Shown one piece after another: positions 44,662-52,829 of a DNA stretch of 64,000 nt. Both the position numbers and the translations under genes were made by a program. Each line of letters begins with the position of its first letter. Within the stretch, counting starts at the first letter, position 1. A model generated the notes under the pieces. It was not told the DNA's origin and ran no database searches. It worked only from the letters and a program-made list of their open reading frames with translations. The DNA comes from Flavobacteriales bacterium (GTDB taxonomy: Bacteria > Bacteroidota > Bacteroidia > Flavobacteriales_D > Crocinitomicaceae), in contig CANFRV010000016.1 of NCBI GenBank assembly GCA_947449575.1, positions 1-64,000 on the forward strand, written 5' to 3'.

Positions 44662-46215
44662 ATGGAAAGAATAAAGACTGTTTTATTTTTATTGTTGTTT
44701 TCACCTTTCATTTTGTTTTCACAACAGAATTTATTACCTATAAGTTCCTATTTTAAGGATAAACTATTTTCTCCCTTTAATGCTACTTCTTTTTCCAATG
44801 GCTCTTTTTTGCCGGTGTGTGAAAGTGAGATTAATTTAAATGCAAAATTAGCAGATTCATCCAAGCAATATTATTTCTTCTCAACCGCTTTAATTAAAAA
44901 ACATTTGGTAGAGATAAAAGGACCCGACTACTATCTAACGATTTCTCCAACTCTTGAGATTTCGTATGGTGAAGATAAAGGGGACACCATTCCATCTAGA
45001 AAATTTCAAAATACGCGTGGATTTCATATAGAAGGCGATCTTTTTAAAAACTTTTCCTTTTCTACTTCATTTTATGAAAATCAAGCTCGCTATACCAATT
45101 ATGAAAGAGCCTATTACATCTCACTCGGGGAGTTTTATCCGCAATATCTCGGTTATGCCAGTCAAAACGCTGTAATTCCAGGTGCTGGAAGAACAAAACC
45201 TTTCAAAGGGGATGGATTCGATTTTGCGTATGCCATTGGCAATGTTGTTTATTCTCCGAGTAAAAATATTAAAGTGATTACGGGTAATAATTCTCATTTT
45301 ATAGGTTCTGGATATAGATCATTACTGCTCTCAGATAACAGTGTAAATGCTCCTTATTTTCAAACAAACATAAAGATTTCTCAAAAATGGAGTTTTATTT
45401 ATATGCGAGAACGTTTAATGAACTTAATGAGAAGACCTTTTACAACTAGTGATGAATCCTACTATGAACCAAAAGCACTTTCTACGAACTACCTTACGTA
45501 TCAAGCTTCGAAAAAATTAAATATTAGCGTATTTGAAGGAGCAATTTGGAGTAAAGGAGATTCCATTAAATCAACGAAGGTCAATCCTCTTTTTTATAAT
45601 CCAATTCCGGGTATTTCTGAAATCTTAGTCACCAATAAAAATACTATGAGTTCGCTAATTGGTATTAATTCCGAATATCTTTTTACGTTAAAACATCGTA
45701 TTTATAGTCAAATTGCCATGAGTAATTTCGACACTAAAAACATTGGATTTCAACTTGGATATAGAGGTTACAATTTTGTAAATCTAAAAAATTTCCTCTT
45801 GCAACTCGAATATAATAATGTGCCCTCGCAGTTGTATGCTTCTTCGAATCGGAGATTAAATTACAGTCATTATAATTTACCATTAGCGCATACCAAAGGA
45901 AATGGGTTCCAAGAGTTTATTATTAGAAGTAATTATGAATATCAACGATTTTACATTGATGTGAAAATCATTATTTATAAATTAGAAGGTTTTAAAAGTG
46001 GATCAATACTCGCTGTAAATAAAAATTCTGCACCACATTCAGGTCAATTGCAACACGAGCAAATTGAAGTTGGATATAGATTTAATCGAAAAATGAATTT
46101 AACTCTCTTTGGGTCTTATACCTATAGAAATGACACCTCTAGTTCCTCTTCTATTACTAAATTTTTTAATATAGGTATTCGAACAGTTTTAATTAATCAT
46201 TATAACGATTTCTGA
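44662..46215 (+). CDS. Wzi/RemB-like outer-membrane beta-barrel protein 1
   Basis: A 517-residue protein with a signal peptide (residues 1-20, ILFSQ) and amphipathic strands throughout, compatible with a large barrel. The block ITGNNSHFIGSGYRSLLLSDNS is shared in form with the next gene, and resembles the capsule-assembly Wzi family and the related gliding protein RemB of flavobacteria. Wzi anchors capsule at the surface; RemB is a gliding-related surface protein. Which role applies here is unknown. It overlaps the next gene by one base (TGATG) and follows cysQ by 1 bp. Confidence 0.72.
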   Translation: MERIKTVLFLLLFSPFILFSQQNLLPISSYFKDKLFSPFNATSFSNGSFLPVCESEINLNAKLADSSKQYYFFSTALIKKHLVEIKGPDYYLTISPTLEISYGEDKGDTIPSRKFQNTRGFHIEGDLFKNFSFSTSFYENQARYTNYERAYYISLGEFYPQYLGYASQNAVIPGAGRTKPFKGDGFDFAYAIGNVVYSPSKNIKVITGNNSHFIGSGYRSLLLSDNSVNAPYFQTNIKISQKWSFIYMRERLMNLMRRPFTTSDESYYEPKALSTNYLTYQASKKLNISVFEGAIWSKGDSIKSTKVNPLFYNPIPGISEILVTNKNTMSSLIGINSEYLFTLKHRIYSQIAMSNFDTKNIGFQLGYRGYNFVNLKNFLLQLEYNNVPSQLYASSNRRLNYSHYNLPLAHTKGNGFQEFIIRSNYEYQRFYIDVKIIIYKLEGFKSGSILAVNKNSAPHSGQLQHEQIEVGYRFNRKMNLTLFGSYTYRNDTSSSSSITKFFNIGIRTVLINHYNDF

Positions 46216-47675
46216 TGAATTGGAAATTACTAATAGCACTTTTTGTAACGCACCTGAGTTTTTCTCAAGTTGAAGTTGGCTTATTGTATGAGGAAATGCC
46301 CAATGATTCGATCGAAAAGGCTTCCATCACAAATCATTCCTCCATTAGACCTTTTATTCGCACCACCAATCTTGCTGCAAGTGCCTATTCTTCTTCCGTT
46401 CGAGGTTTTAAAGATACATTACCAAAGCTACTAATTACTCCCCTTTTTGATGCAGGAATTAAAATAGATGATGCCCTATCTTCCAGAACAGGATTAGGGG
46501 TGTCACTATCTAGTATAAAATATTCAAAATGGTATTATAAAATTTCTGTAATTGAGGGATTTGGGGAAGCAAAAAATGATCGATTTCAGCCGAAATCTTT
46601 TATTTTCCAACCCAAAACAGGCGATCAATTTATATATACCGATATTAGAGGAAGAGCATCCTACACTCCTAACAAAGTTTTCAATTTTCAAGCAGGAATT
46701 GATCATAATTTTATTGGGGAGGGGAATCGATCATTATTATTGAGCGATTATGGGAAACCATACCCATTTGCTAAAATTAGGGCGGCTTTTTGGAAAGTTG
46801 AATATATGATGTTGTATCAATTTTTTCGTGAGGAGACACCGAAGAAAGAATGGAAATCTAAATATGCCGCTACTCATTTAATAAGTTACAATCCAACAAA
46901 GTGGTTAAATTTCGGTATTTTTGAATCGGTCGTTTTTGCGCCTAAGGACACGAACCTAAATAGAGGTTTTGATGCAGAATATTTAAATCCAATCGTTTTT
47001 TTCAGACCTCAGGAATATTCTTTGGGTTCTTCAGATAACGTATTACTAGGAGTGCTTACTTCTATTAAAATCAAACAACATACTATTTATAGTCAAGTAA
47101 TTATCGATGATTTTGACCTTTATCAAATTAAAAACAGAACGCAGTGGTGGGCGAATAAATACGGGGCTCAATTGGGCGTAAAAGGGCGATTTAAGTATAC
47201 TAATAAGAACTTTTTCTACCGGTGTGAATTTAATTTTACTCGACCGTATACATACTCGCACAAGACTTCAAGTCAAAACTATGCCAACGAAGGATATTCT
47301 CTTGCGCATCCCTATGGTAGTAATTTTTATGAAATTTTAGGAGAGCTGAAATGGCAAAATAAAAAGTGGACTCTAAAAGTTTTTGCCAATTACTTTATGC
47401 ATGGTGCTGATAAAAAAGATGGTTTAAGTTACGGAGGTGATATCTATGCTTCATACGATACACGTCCGCATGAATTTGGAAATACGATTGGACAAGGAAT
47501 CAAAAATAATGGCGTAAGATTGATGTTTACCACTTCATATTTACTTGACAAAGGCTCTAATTTGCAAGTATTCATGGAGCATCAACTGCGGGGAAATACA
47601 GCCTATTCTCAGCCAGTGTATCAAATTGTTGTTGGGTTGAGGAGTTGTTTATGGAATGATTATAGAAATTACTAA
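46215..47675 (+). CDS. Wzi/RemB-like outer-membrane beta-barrel protein 2
   Basis: A 486-residue protein with a short signal peptide (residues 1-17, THLSFSQ) and a barrel-like strand pattern. It shares with the preceding protein the block AGIDHNFIGEGNRSLLLSDYG followed by a Phe/Tyr-rich strand, and the closing pattern VVGLRSCLWNDYRNY (compare IGIRTVLINHYNDF). The pair are therefore diverged tandem paralogues. Translational coupling through the TGATG overlap suggests equal expression and possibly a shared complex. It converges on the helicase gene. Confidence 0.72.
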   Translation: MNWKLLIALFVTHLSFSQVEVGLLYEEMPNDSIEKASITNHSSIRPFIRTTNLAASAYSSSVRGFKDTLPKLLITPLFDAGIKIDDALSSRTGLGVSLSSIKYSKWYYKISVIEGFGEAKNDRFQPKSFIFQPKTGDQFIYTDIRGRASYTPNKVFNFQAGIDHNFIGEGNRSLLLSDYGKPYPFAKIRAAFWKVEYMMLYQFFREETPKKEWKSKYAATHLISYNPTKWLNFGIFESVVFAPKDTNLNRGFDAEYLNPIVFFRPQEYSLGSSDNVLLGVLTSIKIKQHTIYSQVIIDDFDLYQIKNRTQWWANKYGAQLGVKGRFKYTNKNFFYRCEFNFTRPYTYSHKTSSQNYANEGYSLAHPYGSNFYEILGELKWQNKKWTLKVFANYFMHGADKKDGLSYGGDIYASYDTRPHEFGNTIGQGIKNNGVRLMFTTSYLLDKGSNLQVFMEHQLRGNTAYSQPVYQIVVGLRSCLWNDYRNY

Positions 47676-47695
47676 AATCAAGTTAACGCAAGTTA

Positions 47696-48907
47696 TTAAT
47701 CTTTTTTTCTTGGATTCGGTTTGAATTTTCTTTTCTTCTTAAAACTGGATGAAGAATTTGTTTTCCAAAGCGGTCCTGCCCCAAGTTCTTCCGGTAATAC
47801 TTGTCTCGGAACTTCAGCCTCAATTAATTTTTCAATTCGTTGCATCTTTGGCATATCCTTTTCATTCACCAAAGTATACGCTTCTCCTTTTGTATTTGCT
47901 CTAGCCGTTCTACCAATTCGATGCACATAATCTTCAGCATCATGCGGGGCGTCGTAATTGATGACCATGTTGATTTCTTTGATATCAATTCCTCTGCTCA
48001 TCACATCGGTTGCAACTAAAATTCGAATACGTTTTGATCTAAATCCTCTCAACACATCTTCGCGCTCCGCTTGCGTCAAATTGGAAGATATTCCTTGAGA
48101 TTTAAATCCGTTTTTACGCAATCCTTGAACAATCTCAGATACTTTTGCTTTAGAAGAAGTAAAAATAATAATACTTGTATACTCGGGTTTTTGCTCTAAA
48201 ATATGCTTAATGACAGGTATTTTTTGATTGTCAAAAGTGAGATACAAATTTTGAGAAACACCAGGAGCAGGTTTCGAAATCGACAAAGTTATTTCTTCAG
48301 GATTCTTTAAAATTTTCTCCGCCAACGTTCTAATTTTAGGTGCCATAGTAGCACTAAATAGTAGCGTTTGGTGTTCTTTAGGTAAATACGAAATTATTTT
48401 TTCCAGATCATCTAAAAAGCCCATATCCAACATTTTATCCGCTTCATCCAGAATCAAATGTTTTACATGATTAAAATTAACATACCCCATCGATAAGTGA
48501 GAAATTAATTTACCTGGAGTTGCGACGATAATATCTGTCCCCTCTTTTAATGCCTCTTTTTGGATATCCCAATCTTTCCCGTCACCGCCGCCATAAATTG
48601 CTTGCGAACCGACTGAAACAAAATAAGACAATCCTTGAATTTCTTGTTCAATTTGAACCGCTAATTCGCGCGTAGGAACAATAATTAATGTGTCAATTGT
48701 TGTATCTTCTTTCCCTACTAATTTATTTAAAATAGGAAGAATAAAAGCAGCTGTTTTTCCTGTTCCTGTTTGAGCGCATGCAATAATGTCCTTGTTGTCA
48801 AGAATTTTTGGAATAGCAAATTCTTGAATAGGAGTAGCATCTACAAATCCCATGTGTGAAATCGCTTCCAACAAAGATTCATTAAGATTTAATTCTGTAA
48901 ATTTCAT
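47696..48907 (-). CDS. DEAD-box ATP-dependent RNA helicase
   Basis: A 403-residue helicase from the ATG at 48907. Motifs in order: Q-motif (GFVDATPIQ), Walker A AQTGTGKT, PTRELA, TPGK, DEAD, SAT, and in the second domain RGIDIKEINMVINYD and HRIGRTAR. The C-terminus is a short basic tail (KKKRKFKPNPRKKD), typical of RhlE-like proteins that act on structured RNA in ribosome assembly or decay. An in-frame ATG at 48928 would add seven residues. A TTG further upstream (48985) is rejected because the family begins close to MKFTELNLN. The 304-bp gap to the next gene (48908-49211) is AT-rich with no supported feature. Confidence 0.93.
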   Translation of the reverse strand: MKFTELNLNESLLEAISHMGFVDATPIQEFAIPKILDNKDIIACAQTGTGKTAAFILPILNKLVGKEDTTIDTLIIVPTRELAVQIEQEIQGLSYFVSVGSQAIYGGGDGKDWDIQKEALKEGTDIIVATPGKLISHLSMGYVNFNHVKHLILDEADKMLDMGFLDDLEKIISYLPKEHQTLLFSATMAPKIRTLAEKILKNPEEITLSISKPAPGVSQNLYLTFDNQKIPVIKHILEQKPEYTSIIIFTSSKAKVSEIVQGLRKNGFKSQGISSNLTQAEREDVLRGFRSKRIRILVATDVMSRGIDIKEINMVINYDAPHDAEDYVHRIGRTARANTKGEAYTLVNEKDMPKMQRIEKLIEAEVPRQVLPEELGAGPLWKTNSSSSFKKKRKFKPNPRKKD

Positions 48908-49211
48908 ATTAGTTGTAAAGTTAGTCATAAATAAGATCATTTGAAGATTTTGTGAAATTTCAGAGATTATTTGGGTTAACTTCAAAAATTCGGGGTAATA
49001 AATATCTCTTTTACATCTAAGATTCTCATCTAGCCTTAAAATCTGCTTCAGATACTATGTTTCTTTAAGAAAAATTATTAGCTCGCATTATCAAACAATT
49101 TTCCCGGTTAATAAATAAATTCAACCGTTTATAAAAAAAACGTTATTATTCCACAACCAATTTGTATTTTGTACCGTTATTTTATAAAATTGCTATAAAC
49201 TTCTAATTTCT

Positions 49212-51407
49212 ATGAAAAAAATCTATTTTTTAGTGTGCTCCACTTTGTTATACTCTACTTTCTTTTTTGGACAACAAATTTCGACGAGAGTTATTGACCC
49301 AACAAATTGCCGAGCAGGCGAATCTGTTGAATACTGCACGACTCATAAAAAAATGCAAGAGCTTCTAAAAGACCCTGTTGAAAGACAAAAATTTGAAGAA
49401 TATAAAGCTTTGCAGAAACAAGTAGTACAAAAAGTGAAAAATTCTGCCGTTGAAAAAGGAGTAATTTACAAAATTCCTGTTGTGTTTCACGTTCTACATA
49501 ATAACGGCGCTGAGAATATTTCAAGAGAACAGATTCTCGACGGTCTAGCTATTTTAAATCGTGATTATAAACGATTAAATGCAGATGCAAATACGGTAGC
49601 TACTCCTTTTTCGGGTCTTCCTGTGAACATTGAAGTTGAATTTGTTTTGGCTACAAAAGCACCGAATGGAGCATGCTTCAGTGGTATTACTCGTACAGTA
49701 AATGTTCTAACTTACGATGGTACAGATGGAGGGGCACAAGTGGATGCGATTGTTGCTGGTAACGATGTGTATCAAGGTCAATGGTCTGGTAGTAAATATA
49801 TGAATGTATTTATTTGTAAAGATATTGGAGGGGCAGCTGGTTACACTACCAATCCTTGGTCAACAAATATGCAAAATGGAATTTGGGTTTTACATAACTA
49901 TGTTGGATCAATAGGAACTTCAAGTGTGAATACGAGTAGAACATTGACGCACGAATCTGGTCATTGGCTTAACTTAGATCATACGTGGGGACCAAATAAT
50001 AGTCCTGGAGATCCGACAAGCTGCAATATTGATGATAACGTAGATGACACGCCCCTTTGTATTGGTGTTTCTGCCTGTTTTTTAACCACTAACACATGTG
50101 ATGATACAAATCCAGCATCTGGTACTTCTAGCTCCTGGGCGTTTGATGTTGTAGATAATGTAGAAAATTATATGGATTATTCCTACTGTTCTAAAATGTT
50201 TACACAAGGACAAAAAGACAGGATGAGAACTGCCTTGGGTTCTAACACGGGTGGAAGGAACAATCTCTATACAACCTCTAATTTGAATGCAACTGGTGCG
50301 AATGGAGTATTGACACTTTGCAAAGCAGATTTCTTCACAGACAAAACGGTTATTTGTGCTGGCGATTCTATCTCCTTTACGGATGATTCTTACAATGCTC
50401 CAACCGGATGGACATGGACCACAACTGGAGGATTACCAGCGACATCAAGTGTCCAAAATCCAGTAATCATCTATAATACTCCCGGTTTTTATACTGTGAC
50501 ACTGACAGCAACAGACGGTACAACGAGTGATAGCGAGACAAAAACAGCCGTTATTCAAGTGCTTCCGGCCGCAACTTCTTTCCCCTTTTATGAAGGTTTT
50601 GAGAGTTACACCACTTTAACAGGGGTAAATTTATGGTCTGTCTATGATCAAAATCCAACCCGCGCTTTTTCTTTGTTCACAGGAGCAGGTTCTTCGGGCT
50701 CAAAATGTGCGAAATTGACTAATTTTAGTGAAACTTCAACGACCTCTGATGAGCTGATATCTTCGAAAATTGATCTTTCATCCTTGACATCTTCGGACAT
50801 AGTTACACTAAGTTTCCGTTATGCGTATAAAAAGAAAGTTTCAACCAATTCTGAATCTTTAAAAGTATTAACAAGTGGTGATTGTGGTAACAATTGGTTT
50901 GTGCGTAAAACCATTTCTGGATCAAGTTTAAGCTCTCTTACATCTACCTCCGCTTGGACTCCTGCATCCGTTTCTGATTGGACAACGGTTCATGTAACAA
51001 CGATTACCCCAAGCTATTTTACTAGTGACTTTCGATTCAAATTTAAATTTGATGCTAGTGGGGGAAATAATCTTTACATCGATGACATTAATTTATATTC
51101 TGGAGCTCCTTCTGATGCTATTGTATATGCTGGAATAACTGAAAATAATTCGACCATAGTAGAAATAGAAGTGTACCCGAATCCATCTGATGGAGAAGTA
51201 AATGTTCATTTTACTACGCCAGTAGATGAAAATGTAACGATTCAAATTCAAGATGTAACAGGTAAAATTGCTCAAAACAACCTGATAAAAGCGAAAACAG
51301 GATCTAATTTAGTATTGCTAGATACTTCGAAATTATCTTCAGGAGTGTATTTCATACATATGCAATTCGCAAATACACAAAAAACAATTCAATTTGTTGT
51401 AAAATAA
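49212..51407 (+). CDS. Secreted M43 (pappalysin-like) zinc metalloprotease with T9SS signal
   Basis: A 731-residue protease. A signal peptide (residues 1-21, FFFGQ) and a propeptide-like segment precede the catalytic domain. Its zinc site is HESGHWLNLDH (His247, Glu248, His251, His257), with NYMDYS as Met-turn. The usual Gly of HExxHxxGxxH is Asn here, a variant I believe occurs in related Bacteroidota proteases. A PKD domain follows (about 375-455), then a jelly-roll-like segment, and a type A T9SS sorting domain starting VEIEVYPNPSDGEVNVHF. The protein should be released or attached at the cell surface. It is monocistronic with its own terminator. Confidence 0.93.
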   Translation: MKKIYFLVCSTLLYSTFFFGQQISTRVIDPTNCRAGESVEYCTTHKKMQELLKDPVERQKFEEYKALQKQVVQKVKNSAVEKGVIYKIPVVFHVLHNNGAENISREQILDGLAILNRDYKRLNADANTVATPFSGLPVNIEVEFVLATKAPNGACFSGITRTVNVLTYDGTDGGAQVDAIVAGNDVYQGQWSGSKYMNVFICKDIGGAAGYTTNPWSTNMQNGIWVLHNYVGSIGTSSVNTSRTLTHESGHWLNLDHTWGPNNSPGDPTSCNIDDNVDDTPLCIGVSACFLTTNTCDDTNPASGTSSSWAFDVVDNVENYMDYSYCSKMFTQGQKDRMRTALGSNTGGRNNLYTTSNLNATGANGVLTLCKADFFTDKTVICAGDSISFTDDSYNAPTGWTWTTTGGLPATSSVQNPVIIYNTPGFYTVTLTATDGTTSDSETKTAVIQVLPAATSFPFYEGFESYTTLTGVNLWSVYDQNPTRAFSLFTGAGSSGSKCAKLTNFSETSTTSDELISSKIDLSSLTSSDIVTLSFRYAYKKKVSTNSESLKVLTSGDCGNNWFVRKTISGSSLSSLTSTSAWTPASVSDWTTVHVTTITPSYFTSDFRFKFKFDASGGNNLYIDDINLYSGAPSDAIVYAGITENNSTIVEIEVYPNPSDGEVNVHFTTPVDENVTIQIQDVTGKIAQNNLIKAKTGSNLVLLDTSKLSSGVYFIHMQFANTQKTIQFVVK

Positions 51408-51430
51408 ATATTTTTTTAAATTTTATAGAA

Positions 51431-51463
51431 GGGGGTGTCTCACAAGGACATCCTCTTTTTTTT
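51431..51463 (+). terminator. Intrinsic terminator of the M43 protease gene
   Basis: Stem 51431-51440 with 51446-51455 (10 pairs including wobbles), loop CACAA, then eight T residues. Confidence 0.75.
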
Positions 51464-51798
51464 GAACCATATAAGGGATTATAAGGACGTATAAGTTATT
51501 TGATTAATTAAAGTAACAAACTTACATTGTAAATTTTAAATAAATTACAACTTTTTAGACAGTCTCTTTTTTTGAACCATAAGAGAAAGTGATAACTTTC
51601 GAAGACCAAAGGGAAGGATTATAAGGACAACCTCTTTTTTTTGAACCATATAAGAGATTATAAGGACGTATAAGTTATTTGATTAATTAAAGTAACAATT
51701 GTAAATCAAAAACAAACATAATTTGTTTACTTTTTCATATATAAACTTACATTGTTAAATTTTAAATAAATTACAGCTTTTGAGACAGCCTCTTTTTG
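51444..51798. repeat. Imperfect direct duplication of a non-coding block
   Basis: Copy A (51444 to about 51572) and copy B (51623-51798) share the same order of segments: a CCTC plus T-run, TTGAACCATATAAG, GGATTATAAGGACGTATAAG, TTATTTGATTAATTAAAG, and a run ending TTTTAAATAAATTACA then GACAG(T/C)CTC plus T-run. Copy B carries about 43 extra bases (51699-51741) with an imperfect palindrome (GTAAA...TTTGTTTAC). A third partial copy of TTTTTTTGAACCATA lies at about 51567. The block starts inside the protease terminator and ends beside the 3' end of the phosphatase gene. No ORF fits. It looks like a duplicated terminator-derived element; no function is visible. Confidence 0.7.
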
Positions 51799-51802
51799 AT
51801 TT

Positions 51803-52624
51803 TTACAATTGGATACCAATAACTAATACGTCATCTGTCTGTTCTTCGAATTTTTTCCATTCGTTAAATGTTTTTTCGAGCACAACCTGTTGCTCTTGCA
51901 TAGATAATGCAGAGTTATCTAGTAGCAACGATTTAAAGTTTTTTCGTAAAAATTTCTTGTTTTTTAAACCGCCAAATTGATCTGCGAAACCATCACTGAA
52001 AAGATAAATCTGATCCCCTTTTTCGAACTTTTCAGTATACTTTTCATACGTTCGTTCGGTTTCCATTTTTGTTCCACAGATGGAATTGCGAGAACCCGGA
52101 ATGACAAATAAAATGTTATTTGAGACAAAAAATAAGGGAGACATCGCACCTGCAAATGTCAGCGTAAATTCTTTATAATCTATACAGCAAATAGCAATAT
52201 CGTAACCGTCTTGCACACGTTTATCTTCTTCGACATTTTCTTCTACAAAATGATTTGAATAATCGAATAATTTTTTTAATTTATGATTTAGCCGTTTCAG
52301 AATAAATGATACATCTGTATTCTTTTCTTCGATGACGATTTGGTTTAACAAATTTATACCCAGCACGGACATAAAAGCGCCCGGAACTCCATGACCCGTG
52401 GAATCTGCAGCCACAATTATTATTTTATGCTCGATTTTTGTGAACCAATAAAAATCTCCACTAACAATATCTTTTGGTTTATATAAAATGAAAGAATTAG
52501 GAAATAATCGATGAAGATGTTTTTCCTTCAACATCATTGCCTCTTGAATACGCCTAGCATAAATGATACTATCATTTACCTCTTTGTTTTTTCTTTCATA
52601 GGAATAGTCAATTGAAATAGTCAT
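51803..52624 (-). CDS. SpoIIE/PP2C-type serine phosphatase, stand-alone
   Basis: A 273-residue protein that is almost entirely a SpoIIE-type phosphatase domain. The metal-site motifs are KPKDIVSGDFYWF, AADSTGHGVPGAFMS and FSDGFADQFGG. In Bacteroidota, the N-terminal sequence SIIYARRIQEAMM usually follows TPR, GAF or sensor domains; here only about 20 residues precede it, so it is either a minimal form or has lost a sensor. Such phosphatases usually act on anti-sigma-factor-antagonist partners; none is encoded nearby. The 205-bp gap on its other side carries the terminator of the large surface protein. Confidence 0.88.
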   Translation of the reverse strand: MTISIDYSYERKNKEVNDSIIYARRIQEAMMLKEKHLHRLFPNSFILYKPKDIVSGDFYWFTKIEHKIIIVAADSTGHGVPGAFMSVLGINLLNQIVIEEKNTDVSFILKRLNHKLKKLFDYSNHFVEENVEEDKRVQDGYDIAICCIDYKEFTLTFAGAMSPLFFVSNNILFVIPGSRNSICGTKMETERTYEKYTEKFEKGDQIYLFSDGFADQFGGLKNKKFLRKNFKSLLLDNSALSMQEQQVVLEKTFNEWKKFEEQTDDVLVIGIQL

Positions 52625-52775
52625 ATTTTTTAATAGTCCCCATTTTTTTTACACGGGTAAAATCCATTATTTTTAGTATCGTATAAATTTAGATTGTTGT
52701 GATTGGCTTGATTATTTTTAAAAAAATTAATCCAATACATTTCAAACTTTTGAGATGTTTTTCTACACATGCAAG

Positions 52776-52815
52776 ATAAAAATTCCAACAAACTTTTTTC
52801 TAGCTTGTTGGAATT
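52776..52815 (-). terminator. Intrinsic terminator of the 2450-residue surface protein gene
   Basis: Perfect 11-bp inverted repeat (52781-52791 with 52805-52815), 13-base loop, followed on the minus strand by a T-run (52776-52782). Confidence 0.8.
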
Positions 52816-52829
52816 ATAAAATGAGCGAC

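Noticed and set aside
48908-48985. N-terminal extension of the DEAD-box helicase from a TTG
   Set aside because: The family begins close to MKFTELNLN, and an ATG is available there.
51408-51802. CRISPR-like array, suggested by repeated phrases
   Set aside because: Repeats are few, irregular in spacing and imperfect; there are no unique equal-length spacers and no cas genes.
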